Of a DNA stretch of 43,607 nucleotides, positions 8,684 through 16,960 are shown one piece after another. Positions within the stretch are counted from its first letter, which is position 1. Each line of letters opens with the position of its first letter. A program made the translations under genes and the position numbers. This stretch comes from an uncultured Pelagibacteraceae bacterium (lineage in GTDB: Bacteria; Pseudomonadota; Alphaproteobacteria; Pelagibacterales; Pelagibacteraceae). The notes beneath the pieces were generated by a model that ran no database searches, was not told the origin of the DNA, and saw nothing but the letters and a program-made list of their open reading frames with translations. The stretch covers positions 1 through 43,607 of the forward strand of contig CACNQY010000009.1 of NCBI GenBank assembly GCA_902622655.1. Direction: 5' to 3'.

Positions 8684-10113
8684 CTCCAGCCGCCAACTGC
8701 TTTAACTTCTAAAAACTCTTCAAGGCCATGTTCTCCTGCTTCACGTCCAATTCCAGAATGTTTAAATCCACCAAATGGTGCGTCAACTGCTATTCCTGCA
8801 CCATTAACATCTACCATTCCAGATCTTAACTTTCTGGCTACTCTCTTGACTTTTTCTGGGTCCTGAGTTTGAATATAATTTGTTAATCCATAAGCTGTAT
8901 CATTCGCAATCTTTATTGCATCTTCCTCTGTTTCAAAAGGTATTACGGATAAAACAGGACCAAAAATTTCTGTTCTAGCAACTTCCATATTATTATTAAC
9001 ATCTGCAAATACAGTTGGTTTGACAAAGTATCCTGTATCTAATCCATCTGGCTTACCGGTACCTCCAGCAACTAATTTTGCACCTTCATCGATGCCTTTT
9101 TGGATTAATGTTTGTATTTTATTATATTGAGTCTCTGAAATGACAGGGCCAATATGTTCACCTTCTTTTTTAGGGTCACCAACTTCAAAACTTTCGGTAT
9201 ATTTTTTTAATCTAGCGATAGCTTCATTATACATAGATTTTTCAACAAGCATTCTTGTTGGTGCGTTGCAAGATTGACCTGAATTTCTAAAACATCTTAA
9301 AGCACCTCTCTCAATTGCCTCAGCATCAGCATCTTTAAAAATAATATTTGCACCCTTACCACCTAGTTCCAGGCTTACCCTTTTAAAATCTTTTGCAGCA
9401 TTTTGAGATATTAAAGCTCCAGCCCTTGTTGAGCCAGTGAAAGAAATCATGTTAATATCAGGATGGCTTGTTAGAGCATCTCCTGTAGTTGCTCCATCTC
9501 CATTTACTAAATTAAATACTCCTTTTGGAAATTTAACTTCATCAATAATTTCTGCAAGTATCATTGAGGATAATGGTGCTAACTCTGAAGGCTTTAGGAC
9601 CATTGTACAACCTGATGCAATTGCTGGCATTACTTTTAAACAAACTTGATTCATTGGCCAATTCCATGGAGTTATTAATGCACAAACACCTTTAGGTTCA
9701 TAAATAAGTCTTTGGTTTGGGGCGTGCTCACCAAGTGGTTTCTCAAATTCAAAATTTTTTAAATATTTAATAAAAGATTTGATATGACTTGCACCAGTAC
9801 CTGCTTGTAATTTTGATGCGAAATCTTTTGGAGCACCCATTTCAAGAGTTATTGCATCTGCAATATCTGCCCATCTTTTTTTATAATTTTCATATAATTT
9901 TTCTAACAAACTAACTCTCTCATCTTTAGACGAAAAAGCCCAACTGTCATATGCATTTTTAGCTGCGGTAACAGCCATATCAATGTCTGCTTTGTTTCCT
10001 AAAGTTATTACTGCGCAGTTATTTTCTGTTGCAGGATCAATTACTTTAATTTCATCTGAGCTATTGGGTTGAATCCACTCACCATTAATATAGAATTTTT
10101 TTTTATCTAACAT
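8680..10113 (-). CDS. NAD(P)-dependent aldehyde dehydrogenase
   Basis: This is a 477-residue ALDH superfamily enzyme oxidising an aldehyde to a carboxylic acid. The N-terminal part is the Rossmann cofactor domain (ITPWNWPMNQ, FTGSTRAG). The general base is Glu249 in LELGGKG and the catalytic nucleophile is Cys282 in NSGQSCNAPTR; the C-terminus has EIFGPVLSVIPF. It is a close paralogue of the aldehyde dehydrogenase at 23133-24563. It follows the ureohydrolase gene after 20 nt, suggesting a shared pathway such as omega-guanidino-aldehyde oxidation before urea release. Its 3' end overlaps the convergent argE-like gene by 4 bp. The specific substrate is unknown. Confidence 0.9.
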   Translation of the reverse strand: MLDKKKFYINGEWIQPNSSDEIKVIDPATENNCAVITLGNKADIDMAVTAAKNAYDSWAFSSKDERVSLLEKLYENYKKRWADIADAITLEMGAPKDFASKLQAGTGASHIKSFIKYLKNFEFEKPLGEHAPNQRLIYEPKGVCALITPWNWPMNQVCLKVMPAIASGCTMVLKPSELAPLSSMILAEIIDEVKFPKGVFNLVNGDGATTGDALTSHPDINMISFTGSTRAGALISQNAAKDFKRVSLELGGKGANIIFKDADAEAIERGALRCFRNSGQSCNAPTRMLVEKSMYNEAIARLKKYTESFEVGDPKKEGEHIGPVISETQYNKIQTLIQKGIDEGAKLVAGGTGKPDGLDTGYFVKPTVFADVNNNMEVARTEIFGPVLSVIPFETEEDAIKIANDTAYGLTNYIQTQDPEKVKRVARKLRSGMVDVNGAGIAVDAPFGGFKHSGIGREAGEHGLEEFLEVKAVGGWS

Positions 10114-10133
10114 TTTAAAACGTTATCCTTTCT

Positions 10134-11093
10134 TTATGATTTTGCAAATAAATTAGTTAATTCATAAACAATAGTTGCAGCTGCAAGTGATGTTACTTCA
10201 GCATGGTCATATGCTGGAGAAACCTCTACTACGTCTGCTGAAACTAAATTAAGACCAGATAACCCTCTTAAAACATTAACCATTTCTCTGGTTGTCATAC
10301 CAGCAATTTCTGGTGTACCTGTGCCAGGTGCAAAAGCTGGATCTAATACATCTATATCAATTGATAAATATAGTGGATTATCTCCTACCCTTTTACAAAT
10401 TCTTTCAGCAATTTTATCAGTTCCTTCTGTTTGAAATTCGTCACAATGTATTATCTTAAATCCAAAACTTTCATCATTTTTAATATCATCTCTACTATAA
10501 AGAGGTCCTCTTATACCAACATGCATTGATGCATCGTCAAGAAATAAACCCTCTTCTCTTGCTCTTCTAAATGGAGTTCCGTGTGTATAAGGAGCACCAA
10601 AATAAGTATCCCAAGTGTCAAGATGTGCATCAAAATGAACTAAAGAAACAGGACCCTTATTTTTTTTGTTAATGGCTCTAAGCAATGGAACAGCTATTGT
10701 ATGGTCACCCCCTAAACTAATGATGCCTCCAACTTTATTTAATAGATTGGTAGCTCCCTCTTCTATTTGTTTAATTGCTTCATCAATACTAAAAGGATTG
10801 CAAGTTATGTCACCTGCATCAGCAACCTGTTGAATTTTAAAGGGTTCGACATCATAGCTTGGATGATAATTTGTTCTTAAGTGTCTTGATGCTTGCCTAA
10901 TACTCTGGGGTCCAAACCTAGCTCCAGGTCTATAGCTTGTACCAGCATCAAAAGGAACTCCTACGATAGCAACATCGCAATATTCAACATCTCTTAGTTC
11001 TGGAAGTCTGGCAAAGGTACCTGGTCCAGCAAACCGTGGAACTTCAGTTCCACTAACAGGTTGGATAGGGTTTTTATTTTTTTCTTTTTTCAT
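10134..11093 (-). CDS. speB: agmatinase-type ureohydrolase
   Basis: The product is a 319-residue arginase/agmatinase-fold enzyme that hydrolyses a guanidino group to urea plus an amine. The binuclear Mn ligands are all present: His131 in LGGDHT, Asp155-His157-Asp159 in FDAHLD, and Asp246-Asp248 in SIDIDVLD. The loop PAFAPGTGTPEIAG is typical of agmatinases and guanidinobutyrases. Agmatinase would supply putrescine. Pairing with an aldehyde dehydrogenase 20 nt downstream also fits a 4-guanidinobutyrase, so the speB symbol is a family label. It is divergent from a secreted metalloprotease-like gene across a 53-bp gap that contains an 18-bp palindrome. Confidence 0.88.
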   Translation of the reverse strand: MKKEKNKNPIQPVSGTEVPRFAGPGTFARLPELRDVEYCDVAIVGVPFDAGTSYRPGARFGPQSIRQASRHLRTNYHPSYDVEPFKIQQVADAGDITCNPFSIDEAIKQIEEGATNLLNKVGGIISLGGDHTIAVPLLRAINKKNKGPVSLVHFDAHLDTWDTYFGAPYTHGTPFRRAREEGLFLDDASMHVGIRGPLYSRDDIKNDESFGFKIIHCDEFQTEGTDKIAERICKRVGDNPLYLSIDIDVLDPAFAPGTGTPEIAGMTTREMVNVLRGLSGLNLVSADVVEVSPAYDHAEVTSLAAATIVYELTNLFAKS

Positions 11094-11105
11094 TTTATAT
11101 TAATC

Positions 11106-11123
11106 TAAGATAATATTATCTTA
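11106..11123. promoter_or_regulatory. 18-bp perfect palindrome, candidate operator
   Basis: TAAGATAATATTATCTTA reads identically on both strands. It lies in the 53-bp gap between the divergent ureohydrolase (start 11093) and the HExxH protein (start 11147), 12 bp and 23 bp from the two starts, where a dimeric repressor could control both. It is composed mostly of A and T, so chance origin in this AT-rich genome is possible, although 18 bp without a mismatch is notable. Confidence 0.4.
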
Positions 11124-11146
11124 TCTAATACGTCTATAACAAATTA

Positions 11147-11875
11147 ATGAAAATATTAATTTTATTCATCATGATTTTTAGTATTTCTAATGTAAATGCT
11201 AATGAAATTTATAATCTTTTAAAAATCCCAAACTTAGAAGTTTATAAGTTAAAAAGTAACAACAATATCCGTTATTTAAATGCAGTTAAAAACTTTCAAA
11301 TTGGATCAAATAAGAATATAACATGTGACAAAATTTCAAAAAAAAATCTTAGTAATAAATTTCCTATAATAGAAAAAAATATTAATCGATATAATTCTAA
11401 TTTTTTACAAAAAATAAGCTTAAAATATATTGTTCTTTGTAAAAACTTAAAAATTTCTAATATAAATACTGGAGGTATACCAGATAATAAAAAAAGAACT
11501 TTAATTCTTGATATTAATTTCAACCAAAAAAATTTTGAAAGAATGATACACCATGAAATTTTTCACATGATTGAAAATAGTTTTCCTAAATATTTTAATG
11601 AAAAAAAATTTTCCTCTTTTAATAATTCTAATTTCAATTATGCAAAATGCTCTACATGTTCAGATAGATTAAATTTAGATTTATATGAAAATACAGATGG
11701 ATTTTTGACAGAATACTCTAAATCTGTTCCTTCAGAAGATATGGCAGAAATATTTTCATTCTTGATGATTAATAAAAAAAAAATTAAAAAAAAAATACAA
11801 AACGATAAAATATTAAAAAATAAAGTAAACTTTATTGAATTAAATTTATCTAAAATTGATAAAAACATCTTATGA
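11147..11875 (+). CDS. secreted putative zinc metallopeptidase (HExxH)
   Basis: This 242-residue protein has an N-terminal signal peptide (hydrophobic residues 2-16, likely cleavage after NVNA). A zinc-peptidase motif HEIFH is at residues 136-140, and a downstream SEDMAEIFSFLM at about 196-207 offers a glutamate as third metal ligand, as in gluzincin-like families. A CSTC pair at 168-171 could form a disulfide or bind metal. I recognise no named family. The stop overlaps the start of the cyclophilin gene (ATGA), so the two are translationally coupled and probably act in the periplasm together. The peptidase call is inferred from motif geometry. Confidence 0.65.
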   Translation: MKILILFIMIFSISNVNANEIYNLLKIPNLEVYKLKSNNNIRYLNAVKNFQIGSNKNITCDKISKKNLSNKFPIIEKNINRYNSNFLQKISLKYIVLCKNLKISNINTGGIPDNKKRTLILDINFNQKNFERMIHHEIFHMIENSFPKYFNEKKFSSFNNSNFNYAKCSTCSDRLNLDLYENTDGFLTEYSKSVPSEDMAEIFSFLMINKKKIKKKIQNDKILKNKVNFIELNLSKIDKNIL

Positions 11876-12522
11876 TAAAAAAATTACAGGCATCTAAATC
11901 AGAAAAAATTTTATTTGGATTTTTAATAATTCTATTTTTATTTTCATTTTCATCTTTTTTTTTATTAAAAAATAAATGTATATTCATTGAAAAAATTAAT
12001 ATTAATAATTTACGCTTTGATAATCCAAATAATATTGTGGTTATGAACTTAGATTGTGGAAATGTAGTCATAGAATTGTACCCAGAAATTGCTCCTATGG
12101 CTGTTCAAAGGTTTAAAACTTTAGTAGAAAAAAAAATGTATGATGGGTCTGCATTTTATAAAGTAGTTGAAAATACCTTGGTACAAGCTGGCGATATAGA
12201 ATATGGAAATATTAAATTTCTTGATTATTCAAAAATTGGAAGTGGCAAATCTGGATTGGGTTTGCTGAAATCAGAATTGAGTAATGAATTTGAGTTTACA
12301 GAAGGTAGCGTAGGTTTTTCTAGAACATCAGAATTTAACACTGAAGATAGTGAATTTTTTATTACTTTAAAAGAAATTCCAATTTATCAAGGAGAATATA
12401 CTCCTCTTGGTAAAGTTATTTATGGTCTTGAAATACTTCAAACAATTAAAAAAGGTGATAAAGCAATTTACGTTCTAAGGCCTGATTTTATTAACACTAT
12501 TAAAATGTTTAAATCTAATTAA
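11872..12522 (+). CDS. membrane-anchored cyclophilin-type peptidyl-prolyl isomerase
   Basis: The protein has 216 residues. One N-terminal membrane helix at about 15-33 is followed by a cyclophilin domain from about 55 (VVMNLDCGNVVIELYPEIAPMAVQRF) to the C-terminus. Conserved pieces include LVQAGD, GSVGFSRTSEFNTEDSEFFITL and YTPLGKVIYGLEIL. At the catalytic position where cyclophilins normally carry the FHR arginine, this protein has FYK. Activity may therefore be reduced or altered. The likely role is folding assistance at the outer face of the inner membrane. It is coupled by ATGA overlap to the upstream HExxH protein, and its 3' end overlaps the convergent fadN-like gene by 8 bp. Confidence 0.85.
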   Translation: MIKKLQASKSEKILFGFLIILFLFSFSSFFLLKNKCIFIEKININNLRFDNPNNIVVMNLDCGNVVIELYPEIAPMAVQRFKTLVEKKMYDGSAFYKVVENTLVQAGDIEYGNIKFLDYSKIGSGKSGLGLLKSELSNEFEFTEGSVGFSRTSEFNTEDSEFFITLKEIPIYQGEYTPLGKVIYGLEILQTIKKGDKAIYVLRPDFINTIKMFKSN

Positions 12523-14737
12523 CTAGAGGTTTACCTGTAGACAATGTGTGTTTAATTCTATCTTGAGTTTCTTTAGTTTCAATTAATCTCATAAAAGATT
12601 CAAGCTCTAAATTATATATATCATCTTCTGTTAAAAGCTTATCAAGTGTTGTATTACCTCCACTTAAAACATTTGCAAGCTCTGTACCAACATGCATTCC
12701 ATGGTCTAAAATTACTTTATCATTATATAATGCCTCTAAAACTTTGATCATCTTTTCTTTTAAAGGTTTGCCTGAAAGTTTAAATGAAGCTTCTTTGGGA
12801 GGTAAAAAATCAATATTTTGATCTATCAATTTTTTAGCCTCTGAAAAAAGGCTATTTCTGTTCATTATAATTTTATCCTCACTAATTAAATATTTCAATG
12901 GCTCAGCCTCTTTAGGCGATGTAGCTGTTTTAGCATAACCAATAATATCGAATACTTTTAATGGAGCAAAATCTGGATCTGATTTTGCTTCTTCAGTTTG
13001 AGACCATCTCCATAACATTTCCTTACAACCGCCTCCAGCTGGAACTAAGCCAACTATTGTCTCAACAAGACCAATTACAATATTTGTATGAGATGCAACA
13101 TAATTACTTTGGACAAGAACCTCGAACCCACCACCTAAAGTTAAACCTGATGGTGCAGAAATAACTGGGTATTTAGAATATTTTAAAGTTTTACAAGTAT
13201 CTTGAAAATATTTTATAAATTTTTCTATTGATTTAAAATCACCTTTATCTGCAAAATTCATTGTGTAGCTCAAATTGACTCCTGCGGAAAACTGCATACT
13301 CTCATTGATAACAATCAATGGCTTATCTGTTGCATTTTTCAATGCATCCATCGAGTCGTAATCTAATGCACAAGCTTTTGTAGTAAATTCAACAATGTTA
13401 AAATCTTTAAATCGATGAATCTCTGCAGATCTATTTTTGTCTACCTTAATAGCTAAGGGTCTAACTTTTCCTAATGTCTGAATATCAGTATATAATTGTC
13501 TTTCGCCATAAAAATTTTCATCCATTGATTTCGATAAATTTTCCAAAAATTGATTATTTTTAAAGTTATCTACTCTGTCAAAAAAATTTTTGACCCCAAT
13601 AGATTTTAATAATTCAAATGGACCCATTGCCCAATTAAAACCTAATCGCATTGCCTCATCGATGTCATTAAACTTATCTGTAATTCCAGGGACAAGTGAG
13701 GAGGCATATTTAATAATTTTTGATGTTACAGTCCAAGCATACTCACCAAATTTATCTTTTCGATTAATCAAATTACTAATATCTACTGTTTCAATACCTA
13801 GGTCTATTTTTTTTGATACTGAGTATTGGCCTGTTTCTAAATTTATAGCTTCTAAAACTTTTTGATTACCATCTTTATTCATTCTATAGAAACCACCTTT
13901 TCCTTTACGGCCTGTATATCCTGTTTCAATTAGTTTTTTTACTAATGGGATTTCTTTTGCTACTATCTGAAATTCATCTTTATCCGATAGCTCTTTAACA
14001 AAACTTTTTAGTACATCAGCCATTAAATCTATCCCAATTAAATCATACAAACCAAATACTCCTGTCTTTGGTATACCCATTGGCCTTCCAAAAACCGCAT
14101 CAGCTTCCTCTATAGATAGTTTCATTTTAAACGCCTCTGTCATAGCTACCTGCATTGCATAAACACCAATTCGATTGCCTAAAAAACCAGGAGTGTCATT
14201 ACAAACTATTGCACCTTTTCCAAGTTCTATTTCACAAAATTTCTTAAGAGAGTTTATTTTATTCAAGTCATTATTTTCATTTTTTACAATTTCTAATAAA
14301 CCCATATATCTCACAGGATTAAAAAAATGAGTTATACAAAAATCTTTTTTTTCTTCATCAGATAACTTTTCAGATAAAACTTTGATTGGAATTGATGATG
14401 TATTTGAAGAGACTATTGCACCTTTTTTTCTGCTACTAAAAATTTTTTGATAAATATCATGCTTAATATCTATTCTTTCAACTACTGCTTCAACAATCCA
14501 ATCCGCATCTTTAACTACATCAAAATTTTCATTTATATTTCCAACCTTAATATTATTTATTTTACTTTTATCAATTAAGAGTGGTGGTCTTGATTTGTAA
14601 ATTCTTTCTCTTGCTTTTGTACTAATTTCAGTAGTTAAATCTAATAGAGTGACAGGTACATTTGCATTACACAAATGAGCAGCAATACCACTTCCCATTG
14701 TACCTGATCCAATAACTACGACATTTTTAATTTCCAT
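12515..14737 (-). CDS. 3-hydroxyacyl-CoA dehydrogenase / enoyl-CoA hydratase fusion (FadN order)
   Basis: This bifunctional beta-oxidation enzyme has 740 residues. The dehydrogenase comes first: NAD-binding motif GSGTMGSG near residue 10, the catalytic-His segment ITHFFNPVRYMG at about 140, and a C-terminal HCDH domain with TGRKGKGGFYRM. The crotonase domain comes last, with SAPSGLTLGGGFEVL and GLVETIVGLVPAGGG carrying the glutamates of the hydratase site. This order is that of Bacillus FadN and opposite to Escherichia coli FadB/FadJ. No thiolase or acyl-CoA dehydrogenase is adjacent. It lies 36 bp beyond the last permease gene of the ABC operon, so operon membership is possible. Confidence 0.9.
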   Translation of the reverse strand: MEIKNVVVIGSGTMGSGIAAHLCNANVPVTLLDLTTEISTKARERIYKSRPPLLIDKSKINNIKVGNINENFDVVKDADWIVEAVVERIDIKHDIYQKIFSSRKKGAIVSSNTSSIPIKVLSEKLSDEEKKDFCITHFFNPVRYMGLLEIVKNENNDLNKINSLKKFCEIELGKGAIVCNDTPGFLGNRIGVYAMQVAMTEAFKMKLSIEEADAVFGRPMGIPKTGVFGLYDLIGIDLMADVLKSFVKELSDKDEFQIVAKEIPLVKKLIETGYTGRKGKGGFYRMNKDGNQKVLEAINLETGQYSVSKKIDLGIETVDISNLINRKDKFGEYAWTVTSKIIKYASSLVPGITDKFNDIDEAMRLGFNWAMGPFELLKSIGVKNFFDRVDNFKNNQFLENLSKSMDENFYGERQLYTDIQTLGKVRPLAIKVDKNRSAEIHRFKDFNIVEFTTKACALDYDSMDALKNATDKPLIVINESMQFSAGVNLSYTMNFADKGDFKSIEKFIKYFQDTCKTLKYSKYPVISAPSGLTLGGGFEVLVQSNYVASHTNIVIGLVETIVGLVPAGGGCKEMLWRWSQTEEAKSDPDFAPLKVFDIIGYAKTATSPKEAEPLKYLISEDKIIMNRNSLFSEAKKLIDQNIDFLPPKEASFKLSGKPLKEKMIKVLEALYNDKVILDHGMHVGTELANVLSGGNTTLDKLLTEDDIYNLELESFMRLIETKETQDRIKHTLSTGKPLVN

Positions 14738-14773
14738 TAGTAATCCTATATATGAAAAAATTATTTGGGTAAA

Positions 14774-15628
14774 TTATCTATTTATTCCTCTTAATCTCTC
14801 TGATCTTCTTCTTAGTAATTCAGCGGTAATTAAAATTAAAGTTGAAAGAATAATCAGACAAGTTGCAACAGCTAGGATTGTAGGACTTAATTGTTCTCTT
14901 AAACCAGTCCACATTTGAACTGGAATTGTAGTGTTCTCTAAACCTGCAAGAAAAAGGACAACCACCACCTCATCGAATGATGTTACAAAAGCAAATAATC
15001 CTCCTGAAATTACTCCAGGCAGTATTAAGGGAAGCGTTATTTTCATAAATGTATTAACAGGATTACTTCCAAGGCTTGCAGCAGCTCTTGTAACACTATG
15101 ATCAAAACCTGAAAGTGTTGCAGTAACTGTTATAACTACAAAAGGCGTACCCAATATTATGTGAGCTAAAATTATTCCTGTATGAGTAGCTGCTAAACCT
15201 ACTTTTGCCATAAAAAAGAAAATTGCAACTCCAGAAATTATTAGAGGTACAATCATTGGTGAAATTAAAATTGCCATGATCATTCCCTTATAGGGCATGT
15301 GTCTGCTACTTAAACCCAAGGCAGCTAATGTTCCAAGAATAATTGATCCAATAGTTGCAAAAATTGCAATTATAAAACTATTTTTTGCTGCTAGTCCCCA
15401 CGGATTTTTAGTTCCATAAACCATCTCATGATACCATCTAAAAGAAAATGCATCTGGGTCAAGTCGCTTCATTCCTTCAGAAAAAACCAAAAATTCCTCT
15501 GCATTAAATGATAAAGGAAAAATTACAAACAATGGTGCGATTAAAAAGAAAAATACAAAAGTACAAATACTAATGTAAATATAATGCCATATTCTATATC
15601 TTGTTTCTGTATAACTTGGTAATGCCAT
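14774..15628 (-). CDS. potC: ABC transporter permease, PotC-like
   Basis: The product is a 284-residue inner-membrane permease with about six transmembrane helices. The EAA-type loop that contacts the ATPase is visible as VTRAAASLGSNPVNTFMKITLPLILPGV at about 180-207. Length and topology match PotC of the spermidine/putrescine system and related permeases that pair with SBP_bac_8 binding proteins. It begins 2 nt after the stop of the other permease gene. The transported compound is uncertain; the symbol indicates family only. Confidence 0.87.
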   Translation of the reverse strand: MALPSYTETRYRIWHYIYISICTFVFFFLIAPLFVIFPLSFNAEEFLVFSEGMKRLDPDAFSFRWYHEMVYGTKNPWGLAAKNSFIIAIFATIGSIILGTLAALGLSSRHMPYKGMIMAILISPMIVPLIISGVAIFFFMAKVGLAATHTGIILAHIILGTPFVVITVTATLSGFDHSVTRAAASLGSNPVNTFMKITLPLILPGVISGGLFAFVTSFDEVVVVLFLAGLENTTIPVQMWTGLREQLSPTILAVATCLIILSTLILITAELLRRRSERLRGINR

Positions 15629-15630
15629 AA

Positions 15631-16893
15631 TTAACCTAATTTAATATTATCTACTCCAACTAATTTGTTATAAATCCAATAGATTACTAAAACTCCTGAC
15701 AACAACATTAAACCCATTGCTGATGCAAAACTCCAATCTAAAGTAGTTTTCATATGATATGCAATTTGGTTACTTATCAAAGTTCCTGATGCACCTCCTA
15801 CTAATGCTGGGGTGATGTAGTAACCTATCGCTAAAATAAATACCAACAAACATCCTGCTCCAATACCCGGAATAGTTAATGGAAAGTAAACTTTCCAAAA
15901 AGCGACAAACGGAGTTCCACCTAATGATTTTCCTGCTCTCATTAAGCTTGGTGATATTGTCTTCATCACGCTATAAAGAGGAAGAACCATAAATGGAAGT
16001 AATATTTGCGTCATCGCAACATAGGTTCCAACTTTGTTATACATCATCTCAGGCCTACTATCATCCGAGACAAGCCCTATCATTACAAAGAAATCATTAA
16101 CGACACCTTGTTGTTGCAACAATATCATCCAACTAGCTGTCCTAACAAGTAAAGATGTCCAGAAGGGTAAAAGAACACATATCATTAATAAATTTGAATA
16201 CTTCATTGGTAGGGTTGCAAGCAAATGAGCTATTGGATAACCCATTAAGAAGCAAAAAATAGTTACAAATAATGCAATTTCTAATGTTCTTAACCAAAGT
16301 ATTCTATGAATTCTTCTATCTTCATCAACTTGCGCAATGCTACCATCTGGAGCAAAATACATATCCATACCTTTTAAATATTTTGCAAAAGTATAAGGTG
16401 GTGCAGTTCGTTTAATAGCTTGCCAATACTCTACATTTCTCCAATTCTTATGAACTTTCATTATCTGTTCTTTTATACCGATAGTTTCATCAATTTTTTT
16501 TCTTTTTATTTGTCTCAATAATTTTTTTGTTATCGAGTTAAAACCATTTTTTTCTTTATTTAACCTTTGACCAAGTTTTCCCTGTGTCTGATTTTCAACT
16601 AGTATTTTAAAATCTGAATAGAAACCAGCAAAGACTTCCTCTGGGGGCAATTCTTTTCCATCCCATTTCTCCATTGCTTTAAATGTTTTTGGAAGCATAT
16701 TTGTGACCATTTTGTCATCTACACTTCTCGTAAACATTTCTCCGATAGGAAAAACATAAGTTATGAATAGGAAAACCAATAAAGGTGCAACGAGAAGAAA
16801 AGCTTTTATTTTATTTTTCTTTTCTGCCTTTTTGAGGCTAATCTCTAAAGGAATTCCGTCAGTTGTTAATATTTGTTTTGTTTCAGAGCTCAT
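15631..16893 (-). CDS. potB: ABC transporter permease, PotB-like, with large periplasmic insertion
   Basis: This permease is unusually long at 420 residues; typical PotB proteins have about 280-290. The first membrane helix lies at about 30-50 and the next only at about 200, leaving roughly 150 hydrophilic residues between them that would face the periplasm. The remaining helices and the EAA loop (LMRAGKSLGGTPFVAFWKVYFPLTIPGI) are canonical. The start codon directly follows the U-tract of an intrinsic terminator, leaving no room for a conventional ribosome-binding site. No other in-frame ATG precedes the first helix, so ATG 16893 is the best start. Confidence 0.87.
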   Translation of the reverse strand: MSSETKQILTTDGIPLEISLKKAEKKNKIKAFLLVAPLLVFLFITYVFPIGEMFTRSVDDKMVTNMLPKTFKAMEKWDGKELPPEEVFAGFYSDFKILVENQTQGKLGQRLNKEKNGFNSITKKLLRQIKRKKIDETIGIKEQIMKVHKNWRNVEYWQAIKRTAPPYTFAKYLKGMDMYFAPDGSIAQVDEDRRIHRILWLRTLEIALFVTIFCFLMGYPIAHLLATLPMKYSNLLMICVLLPFWTSLLVRTASWMILLQQQGVVNDFFVMIGLVSDDSRPEMMYNKVGTYVAMTQILLPFMVLPLYSVMKTISPSLMRAGKSLGGTPFVAFWKVYFPLTIPGIGAGCLLVFILAIGYYITPALVGGASGTLISNQIAYHMKTTLDWSFASAMGLMLLSGVLVIYWIYNKLVGVDNIKLG

Positions 16894-16924
16894 AAAAAAA
16901 AGGGCGGTTATGAATAACCGCCCT
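16894..16924 (-). terminator. intrinsic terminator/attenuator between binding-protein and permease genes
   Basis: On the minus strand a perfect 10-bp stem (AGGGCGGTTA / TAACCGCCCT) closes a 4-nt loop and is followed by seven to eight U residues ending exactly at the permease start codon at 16893. The stem is conspicuously GC-rich for this genome. It lies 37 bp past the binding-protein stop at 16961. Its likely role is to make the binding-protein message more abundant than the permease message. Confidence 0.88.
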
Positions 16925-16960
16925 AAATATATTATATAAAATCAGTGATTAAAACTGAAA

